From positions 1 through 21,709 of the forward strand of contig CAXTJZ010000038.1 of assembly GCA_964244695.1 (NCBI GenBank): 21,709 nt of DNA, given 5' to 3'. A program made the position numbers and the translations under genes. Each line of letters begins with the position of its first letter. Position 1 is the first letter of the stretch. Below are positions 15,808 through 21,709 of the stretch, piece after piece. This stretch comes from BOG-908 sp964244695. GTDB taxonomy: Bacteria > Pseudomonadota > Alphaproteobacteria > Acetobacterales > Acetobacteraceae. The notes beneath the pieces are model-generated. The model saw nothing but the letters and a program-made list of their open reading frames with translations, was not told where the DNA came from and did no database searches.

Positions 15808-17092
15808 GATCGTCCTTCACATCGGCATGACGAAGACCGGCTCCACCTCCGTGCAGCACGTGCTCAACGCCAGCCGGCCCGCGCTTGCGGCCCAGGGCAT
15901 ATGCTACCCGGCCACGCCTGGCGAGACCCGCCACATCATGCTGGCCACGGCCTTCACCTCCTACCCGAACATGCTTGCAGACATCGACAACCCGCTATGG
16001 GGCGGACGCGCGCCGCAACGCGCCGTCGAGGATTACCTGGCCAGCCTGCGCGCCGAGATCGAGACGCTGTCCGCAGGCATCGACCAGATTGTGTTCTCCT
16101 CGGAACAGTTCAGCACGCATGTCCGTCAGCACGGCGACATCGCCCGCCTGCACGCGTTCCTCGCGCCCTATGCGCGTCGTTTCCGCATCATCGTCTATTT
16201 GCGCCGGCAGGACGAGCATTTCGCCAGCCTGTACTCCCAGTTCCTGCGGCTCGGAAACGTTCGGGCGCCGGACATGTCGCATTTGCAGCCGTTCCACCAC
16301 GATTACGACTATGCGGACGTGATCGGCCGCTGGGCGGCGGTGTTTGGCGAACAGGCGGTCGAGCCGCGGCTTTTCGAGCGCGCACCTGACCGGCCGTTCG
16401 ACGTGCTGGCCGACTTCGCCGCCTTGTGCGGCGTCGACCTCGCCGCATTCGGCGACGCCGGCGCGGCGGAACGCAACCCGTCGATGAACGAAGCCGGACA
16501 GGCGACGCTGCGCACGCTGGGCGAGCTGATGGCGCGGGAGCGTCCTGGCAGGGGAGTCGGCGGGCCGGTCTGGCAACGCATGAGCGAAGCCGTCACCGCC
16601 ACCGCATCAGGGCGCGGCTGGAAACCGACCACCGAGCAGTCCGTGGCGTTCCTCGGCCGGTTTGCGGACGCCAACGAGCGGGTGCGCGCACGCTGGTTTC
16701 CCGGGCGCGCCAGCCTGTTCGCCCCCCCGGCAAACGACACCGCGCCATCGCCCGTGACAGATGAGGCCGCTTACCAGGCCGCCTGCGCCGCCTTTCTCCA
16801 GGCCATGCAGCAGGGCGTAAAGCGCGAACTGCGCCTGATGCTGGATAAGGCGCGACTGGCGGAGAGGCTGGGCGACGCGCGTTTGCGGCGCGCTACGCTC
16901 GCCAGCGCCATACGCCTGGACGGCCAGGAGCCGACTGCGCGACTCCGCCTTGCCGAATGCCTGGCCGACGAGGGCGACCTCGAAGGAGCCAGGCGCCATA
17001 TGACCGTCGCAGCCAAGCTACGGCCGGACGCACCTGGGCTCCTGGCTATTCGACGGCGGTTGGCGGGACCGCCGAAGGGCGAGGGAGCGTAG
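15797..17092 (+). CDS. Sulfotransferase-like protein with C-terminal TPR region
   Basis: The N-terminus VLHIGMTKTGSTSVQHVL (residues 6-23) is the 5'-phosphosulfate-binding loop of PAPS-dependent sulfotransferases. Residues 10-20 carry the GxxKTGSTS pattern. The second expected region is FRIIVYLRRQDEHFASLYSQFL, quoted here only for its YLRRQDEHFASLY block, where an Arg and a Ser bind the 3'-phosphate. The protein has 431 residues. The last 80 or so, from KARLAERLGDARLRRATL to the end, form two TPR-like helical repeats after a sulfotransferase region of about 310 residues. The GTG start at 15797 overlaps the glycosyltransferase end by 11 bases and has AGAAG upstream. The gene pair suggests a sugar that is branched and then sulfated. 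No PAPS synthesis genes are in view. The acceptor is unknown. Confidence 0.85.
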   Translation: MSREIVLHIGMTKTGSTSVQHVLNASRPALAAQGICYPATPGETRHIMLATAFTSYPNMLADIDNPLWGGRAPQRAVEDYLASLRAEIETLSAGIDQIVFSSEQFSTHVRQHGDIARLHAFLAPYARRFRIIVYLRRQDEHFASLYSQFLRLGNVRAPDMSHLQPFHHDYDYADVIGRWAAVFGEQAVEPRLFERAPDRPFDVLADFAALCGVDLAAFGDAGAAERNPSMNEAGQATLRTLGELMARERPGRGVGGPVWQRMSEAVTATASGRGWKPTTEQSVAFLGRFADANERVRARWFPGRASLFAPPANDTAPSPVTDEAAYQAACAAFLQAMQQGVKRELRLMLDKARLAERLGDARLRRATLASAIRLDGQEPTARLRLAECLADEGDLEGARRHMTVAAKLRPDAPGLLAIRRRLAGPPKGEGA

Positions 17093-17250
17093 AAAGCAAG
17101 GCCTTCCTTTTTGAAAAAAAGAAGCAAAAAACTTTTCTCCCTGCGCTGTTTCAGGCGCCTCGATCTGTCCTGAGGCGCTCGGCGGCTGACCGGGCGAAGG
17201 GAGTAAAAGTTTTTTGGTCCTTTTTTTCAAAAAAGGACTGCTTGCTTCCT
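17093..17250. repeat. Composite palindrome, copy 6 (arms A then B)
   Basis: It starts on the base after the sulfotransferase stop and ends eight bases before the aminopeptidase stop, filling the whole convergent gap. The left arm is type A (AAGGCCTTCC, T/A hairpin, GAAGCAAAAAACTTTT); the right arm is type B (AAAAGTTTTTTGGTCC, hairpin, GGACTGCTTGC). The core differs from the other copies, yet pairs CTCCCT with AGGGAG and GCGCCTC with GAGGCGC. Confidence 0.88.
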
Positions 17251-17258
17251 CTCAGTTG

Positions 17259-19877
17259 TTACGCCTTGTCCAGCCAGGCCGGCAGTTGCGCCAGTACGAG
17301 CGCACGGAACGCCGCGGCGGACTGGATCGCGTCGGCGGTGCGCGCCGTCGAGATCTTAGCGCCGAGCGTGCTCTGGCTGGAGAGCGCCGAAAGCAACGTT
17401 GCCGCCACGGCGGGATCAGACGAGCCGGATGCGGCTGCGGCGAGTACGGTCGATCCGGGCGAGCTGGGCGGGATGCGCGTGGCCAGCGCCGCGACCCGAG
17501 GCTCGGTAAGCTTGTAGACCAGCTCCGGGTGTTCCGAGTTCCGGCTGATCACCGCGAGGTAGGGGGTGATGCGGCCGTTGGGCACTTCGCCGGCCTCTGC
17601 GAAGGCTACCGACTGGGCCACAAGCTTCGGGTTCGCGGCGCCCGCCATGGCGGTGAAATACCGCAGCTTTTCTTCCGTGCCGGTGGCTGCGATGCCGAGC
17701 CGCTTCAGCGTGTCGTAGGTCGCCTGATCCGCGGAGTGGCCGACCATGGTGAGCACCGGCGCGCGTAAGTCGGGTGACAGCGATGCCGGATTCTGCACGA
17801 ACGCGTCGAATCGTCTGTGCGCCTCGGCCAGCGTGGCAGGGTCATTGAAGCCGCCGAGTGCAGCAATCAGTTGCGGCCGCAGCAGCACGTCCACAAAAGG
17901 CTCGCCCGGCTTGGCGTCCCAGCCCAGGCGGGCGGCTGCCGGGCGTATCAGCCCGACGGCAAACGTGTCGAAACGCGCACGCAAGGGCGAGCCGACCAGC
18001 GCGCGGTCAAGGCGTTGCAGGTGCGCCAGCGTGTCCGTCCACACCGCTATGTTCTGCTCGTCCTTCAGGCCGTTCAGAAGGTTCAGGTAGTCGGCAAGGC
18101 CCGAACGGTCAGCCACGAAAAGTGCGAACTGGTCGCCTAGCAGGTTCGCCCGGTCGGCAGGAGCAAGGGACGGCAAGACCTTCGACAGCGCCTGCAGCGA
18201 TGCGGCATCGTATTGCGTGCGGTAGTAGCCGTTCTCACCCAGATTTGCTTTTACTGGCGAGTCGCAGGCGCCCGCCTGCACGTGTGCCGGCGTGGCTTGC
18301 AGCATCACATGCTGTGTCGCGGCATCCGGTCCGCCAATTGTCACCGGGATGATCCAGTTCATCGGCTTGGGATGCGGATCATGTATGACGAAACGGTCCT
18401 GCGTCAGCGTCAGTTGTGCGTGACCATCCGTGCAGGCGCGTGCGACGTGCACCAGCGGGATTCCGGGCTGCTCCGTGAAGGTGGCGGCAACCTTTGCCAC
18501 GTCGGTGTGCGCGGCGGCGCCAAGCGCGTTCCAGAGATCGGCGCTGGTCGCGTTGCCGTATTCATGCGCCTTCATGTAGCCGCGCATTCCGTCGCGGAAC
18601 ACATCCGGCCCTATCCAGTCCTCCACCATGCGTATGATCATGCTGCCTTTCTGGTAGCTGATCTCGTCGAACGCCGTGTCGGCTTCCGTCTCGTCGCGTA
18701 TAACCTGCTGGATGGGATGCGTGGTGGGCAGCGCGTCCTGCGCCATCGCCTCCTCATGCGCGCCGTGCTGGCGTGGCCAGATCTGCCATTCGGGGTGCAA
18801 GTGGTCGGTCACCTTCCAGCCCATCCAGGTGGCAAAACCTTCGTTCAGCCAGATGTTGTCCCACCAGCCCATGGTCACCAGATCGCCGGACCATTGATGC
18901 GCCATCTCGTGCGCCACGACGTAGGCGATCTGCTGGAGCGTGGCGGGGGCCGACGTCTTGGGGTCGAACAGCATCACGTCATCGATGAACGTGATGGCAC
19001 CCCAATTCTCCATCGCGCCAGCCTCGTAGTTTCCAGGGACGGCGATCAGGTCCAGCTTCGGCAGCGGAAAGTGCACGCCGAAATAGGTGTCGTAATACGG
19101 CAGCACGTGCTCTTCCACATCTAGCGCGTATTTCGCCTGTTCCTGCCGGCCGGTGGGCGCATACGCGCCCATCTGCACGCCGTCCGCCTGGCCGTGCAGG
19201 GCCGTCATGTCGCCGGCCAGCAAGGCCAGGAGATAGGTGGACATGCGCGGCGTCGCCTCGAACACCACGTGCTGCTGTCCTGCCGGCGCGGTGGACGTCT
19301 TGCCAGGCATGTTGGAGACCGCCACCAACCCGGAAGGCAGCGTCACGGACAGATGGAACACCGCCTTGAACGCCGGCTCGTCCCAGCCGGGAAACATGCG
19401 CCTGGCATCAGCCACTTCGAACTGCGTGACCAGCATGCGTTTCGTGGCGCCCTGCGCGGTCTTGTAATCGTCGTAATAGATGCCGTTCGGAGTCTGCGGG
19501 ATCGGGCCGGTGTAGTCGATGTCCAGCACATAGGTGCCCGGGGCGATCGGCTGGGCAAAACGCAGCGTCGCCGTCTGCGCCTTCTCGTCCTGCGTGATCG
19601 TAGCCTGTCCCGCGCCCTCCAGCGCGGCGCGCGCCAGCTTCAGGCCAGCCTGGTTGAGCATGATGCTGTCCGTGGCGGCGCGCACATGCAGGCGTATCGC
19701 CTCGCTGCCTTTCAGGGTCAGCTTGTCAAGGTCAGGTGTCAGCTCGATCCGGTAATCCTCCGGCACAACGGTCTTCGGCAGCTTGCCCGGCGCCGCGTCG
19801 AAGCTGAACGGCGCCTCTGCGTGGGCTATGGCGTACGAGGCGAGCAAGGTTGTGGCCAGTAAGGCAAGTTTGCGCAC
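17259..19877 (-). CDS. Exported M1-family zinc aminopeptidase
   Basis: This gluzincin removes N-terminal residues from peptides. It has 872 residues with the start chosen. A signal peptide of about 20 residues ends IAHA, placing the enzyme in the periplasm or envelope. The substrate-binding exopeptidase motif GAMEN lies near 288 in EAGAMENWGAITF. The zinc site is H323-E324-MA-H327 in VVAHEMAHQW, followed by NEGFATW with the third ligand Glu. The long C-terminal helical domain matches the ERAP1-C type, so all catalytic parts are present. The GTG at 19877 gives a clean signal peptide (MRKLALLATTLL) with CGGAG 12 bases upstream; a TTG at 19904 would start at the edge of the repeat and add nine residues. 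It lies downstream of the M28 peptidase, across repeat copy 7. The two probably degrade external peptides together. Confidence 0.94.
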   Translation of the reverse strand: MRKLALLATTLLASYAIAHAEAPFSFDAAPGKLPKTVVPEDYRIELTPDLDKLTLKGSEAIRLHVRAATDSIMLNQAGLKLARAALEGAGQATITQDEKAQTATLRFAQPIAPGTYVLDIDYTGPIPQTPNGIYYDDYKTAQGATKRMLVTQFEVADARRMFPGWDEPAFKAVFHLSVTLPSGLVAVSNMPGKTSTAPAGQQHVVFEATPRMSTYLLALLAGDMTALHGQADGVQMGAYAPTGRQEQAKYALDVEEHVLPYYDTYFGVHFPLPKLDLIAVPGNYEAGAMENWGAITFIDDVMLFDPKTSAPATLQQIAYVVAHEMAHQWSGDLVTMGWWDNIWLNEGFATWMGWKVTDHLHPEWQIWPRQHGAHEEAMAQDALPTTHPIQQVIRDETEADTAFDEISYQKGSMIIRMVEDWIGPDVFRDGMRGYMKAHEYGNATSADLWNALGAAAHTDVAKVAATFTEQPGIPLVHVARACTDGHAQLTLTQDRFVIHDPHPKPMNWIIPVTIGGPDAATQHVMLQATPAHVQAGACDSPVKANLGENGYYRTQYDAASLQALSKVLPSLAPADRANLLGDQFALFVADRSGLADYLNLLNGLKDEQNIAVWTDTLAHLQRLDRALVGSPLRARFDTFAVGLIRPAAARLGWDAKPGEPFVDVLLRPQLIAALGGFNDPATLAEAHRRFDAFVQNPASLSPDLRAPVLTMVGHSADQATYDTLKRLGIAATGTEEKLRYFTAMAGAANPKLVAQSVAFAEAGEVPNGRITPYLAVISRNSEHPELVYKLTEPRVAALATRIPPSSPGSTVLAAAASGSSDPAVAATLLSALSSQSTLGAKISTARTADAIQSAAAFRALVLAQLPAWLDKA

Positions 19878-19904
19878 TTGTTTAGGGAACTCCGGAATAT
19901 CCAA

Positions 19905-20040
19905 AGAAAGAAAGGCCTTCTTTTTTGAAAAAAAGAAGCAAAAAACTTTTGGTCCGCTGTCGCGCGCGTGTCCGTCAGCCGCCGACAGGGAGCAAAAGTT
20001 TTTTGGTTCTTTTTTTCAAAAAAGAACTGCTTGCCTTGCC
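19905..20040. repeat. Composite palindrome, copy 7 (arms A then B)
   Basis: The type-B arm ends on the base next to the M28 stop codon (20041-20043). The type-A arm (about 19905-19950) ends some 27 bases before the aminopeptidase start. The core pairs CTGTCG with CGACAG. In the direction of transcription (minus) the order is stop, B, A, start, as in copy 5. Confidence 0.88.
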
Positions 20041-21709
20041 TTACGAACCTTGCCTGCTCTTGTCACGGATCTGGCGAAACTCGTTGCCGGGATACCAATC
20101 CGGCCACTGATCGCTGTTGGCCAGCTTGTAGCCAAGCGCATACAGAACCTTCAGGTCAGCCACGGGCCCCGATAAATCCCATTTCGGATCATATTCGTCC
20201 GATGGCTGGTGGTAGTGGTTCGCGGTGTAGGCATCGCGTGTTGCGCGGCCGGCTTTCGTGCCGCCCGCCACCAGGTCGAACCCGCCTTCCGGGTCCAGCA
20301 TAGGCACGCCGACTTTCGCCAGGCTTATGTGGTCGGAGCGGTAGAAGCTGCCCTTCTCCGGCTCCGGATCGGGCGCGATCACCCGGTCCTGCGTCTTCAG
20401 CTCGGCCGCCAGCAGGTCTTCCATCTGCGACGCGCCGTTGCCGATCACCACGAGGTCATGCGCCGGCCCCTCCGGCAGGTTCGCATCGATGTTGATTCCG
20501 CCTACGATGTGGGCAAGCGGCCAGACCGGGTTCTGGGCGAAATACTGCGAGCCGAGCAGGCCCTGCTCCTCGAGCGTCCAGCAGATGATGGCAACCGTGC
20601 GCTTCGGCTTCGGATCGGCGTGCACGAAAGCCTGCCCGATCTCCAATATGCTTGACACGCCCATGCCGTTGTCGATGGCGCCGTTATAGATCTTGTCCGG
20701 CCCAGGCACGTCCGGCTTCACGCCCAGATGGTCCCAATGCGCGGTGTAGAGGATCACGTCGTCAGGGTGCGCCGAGCCGGTCACCACGCCAATCACGTTG
20801 CGCGTGTTCAAATGGGAAACCTTCGAGTGCAGGTCGGCGGACATCGTCTCGCCAGCCATCACCACCGGCTTGAAACCAGGCGTGTTGGCCGCCTTCTTCT
20901 GCGCGTCGTAATCCAGCCCTGCGCGCGCGAACAGGTCGCGTGCCGTATCCAGCGTGATCCAGCCCTGCACTGGAACTTTGGACACGTTGCCGTCCGCGTC
21001 GTCCAGCCAGGATTTCGTCCCCGAATTGGAGTTGCGCACCACCTGCCAGCCATACGCGGCAGGCACGGTCTCATGCACGATCATCACCGCAGCGGCACCA
21101 TGACGCGCCGCTTCCTCGAACTTGTAGGTCCAGCGGCCGTAATACGTCATCGCATGGCCCTTGAAGAACGCGGCATCGGGATGCGCGTCCTCGTTGCCCG
21201 GGTCGTTGATCAGCAACACCACGGTCTTGCCCCGCACATCCACGCCGGCGTAGTCGTCCCAGTGATACTCCGGCGCCACCACCCCGTAGCCCACGAACAC
21301 CATCGGCGCGTTGCTGACGCTGACATCGCCCGTCTTGAATTGCGGTGTCCAGTATACCGTGTCCGACGGAAATTTCGGCGTGATCGTGCCCTTGGGCGTG
21401 CTGAACGCCAGATGCGAAGCTGCGGCATCGAGCGTGATGTTGACGGTGGGAACAGCCTGGAAATAGCTGCCGTGGTTGCCCGGCGCCAGGCCGATGCGCT
21501 TCATCTCGTCGGCGATCCACGCGGCCGCCGCCTCGCCCGCGGTGGTGCCTGGGCCGCGTCCCTGGAACACATCGTCGGCAATCGCCTTGTCGCGCGATGC
21601 CAGGTCGGCGGCGTTGATGTCAGGCGTGGTCGCCGGGTGGGCGGGATATTGGGCCATCGCCGGTGATGCGAGGAAGCAGGGGCCGAGGAGCAGGCTGCGG
21701 GCGGTCGGT
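20041..21709 (-). CDS. Exported M28-family zinc peptidase (5' end outside window)
   Basis: This co-catalytic two-zinc peptidase probably removes amino acids from peptides in the periplasm. The frame is open to the window edge. The residues just ahead of the internal ATG at 21657 read ARSLLLGPCFLASPAMAQ, a signal peptide ending in an AMAQ cleavage region, so the true start is beyond 21709 and that ATG is not the start. Metal-site blocks are in order: YTAHWDHLG, YNGAIDNGMGVSS, CWTLEEQGLLGS, and FYRSDHISLAKVGVPML. A PA-type insert precedes them (FVGYGVVAPEYHWDDYAGVDVRGK, cited for its YAGVDVRGK end). About 555 residues are visible. The family usually runs 500-560, so little is missing. It is followed directly by repeat copy 7 and the M1 aminopeptidase. 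Confidence 0.93.
   Translation of the reverse strand, partial: PTARSLLLGPCFLASPAMAQYPAHPATTPDINAADLASRDKAIADDVFQGRGPGTTAGEAAAAWIADEMKRIGLAPGNHGSYFQAVPTVNITLDAAASHLAFSTPKGTITPKFPSDTVYWTPQFKTGDVSVSNAPMVFVGYGVVAPEYHWDDYAGVDVRGKTVVLLINDPGNEDAHPDAAFFKGHAMTYYGRWTYKFEEAARHGAAAVMIVHETVPAAYGWQVVRNSNSGTKSWLDDADGNVSKVPVQGWITLDTARDLFARAGLDYDAQKKAANTPGFKPVVMAGETMSADLHSKVSHLNTRNVIGVVTGSAHPDDVILYTAHWDHLGVKPDVPGPDKIYNGAIDNGMGVSSILEIGQAFVHADPKPKRTVAIICWTLEEQGLLGSQYFAQNPVWPLAHIVGGINIDANLPEGPAHDLVVIGNGASQMEDLLAAELKTQDRVIAPDPEPEKGSFYRSDHISLAKVGVPMLDPEGGFDLVAGGTKAGRATRDAYTANHYHQPSDEYDPKWDLSGPVADLKVLYALGYKLANSDQWPDWYPGNEFRQIRDKSRQGS

Noticed and set aside
5499..20040. CRISPR array
   Set aside because: The repeats are about 2 kb apart, palindromic and separated by genes, with no regular short spacers and no cas genes.
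21655..21657. ATG as start of the M28 peptidase
   Set aside because: The frame continues upstream with a good signal peptide; this Met is at its cleavage region.
20728..21666. Plus-strand frame opposite the M28 peptidase
   Set aside because: Shadow of a gene with intact metal-site motifs; composition is Arg/His/Val-rich with no recognisable domain.

Overview
The window is GC-rich and looks like an alphaproteobacterium, most plausibly Acetobacteraceae. The grounds are codon use, the mix of families (TonB receptor, SYLF protein, FkbH-type HAD protein, M1 and M28 peptidases) and an AT-rich palindromic repeat family of a kind I remember from Acetobacteraceae. The placement rests on memory, not on a search. 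Two runs of 10 N (477-486 and 15308-15317) show it is a draft scaffold.

Left edge (1-1250): positions 1-54 look like the end of an insertion sequence, possibly IS21-like. It abuts a decayed minus-strand gene for a putative 2OG-Fe(II) oxygenase with a TPR-type N-terminal part. This remnant has two TAG stops, at least two frameshifts and a scaffold gap. A small predicted lipoprotein follows.

1265-5495: a large TonB-dependent receptor (minus) with its own terminator hairpin. It is divergent from a lipoprotein lytic transglycosylase (plus), and a perfect-armed palindrome lies in the shared promoter region.

5657-10520 (all plus): an ABC-2 exporter pair (ATPase and permease), a histidine phosphatase, a periplasmic SYLF/Ysc84 protein and a Baeyer-Villiger-type flavin monooxygenase.

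10733-17092: fkbH-like gene, then acyl carrier protein, then a repeat, then an acyl-CoA ligase on the minus strand. These are divergent from a GT14-family glycosyltransferase overlapping a sulfotransferase-like gene on the plus strand. I read this as a possible module that makes and decorates a surface glycan or glycolipid. That is inference.

17259-21709 (minus): an exported M1 aminopeptidase and an exported M28 peptidase (5' end outside the window), likely periplasmic peptide degradation.

The strongest unexplained signal is a family of seven composite palindromes of about 135-170 bp. They lie at 5499-5637, 7192-7345, 7981-8150, 10521-10661, 12287-12430, 17093-17250 and 19905-20040. Each has two inverted arms that are themselves A/T hairpins, around a variable GC-rich core. 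There are two arm types, A (ending GAAGC-AAAAA) and B (ending GGACC- or GAACC-AAAAA). Every copy lies in a 3'-end intergenic gap, usually 0-6 bases from a stop codon, and none lies in a divergent promoter region. In all five mixed copies the B arm faces a stop codon. They resemble the organisation of BIME/REP elements and could act as two-way terminators or RNA stabilisers.
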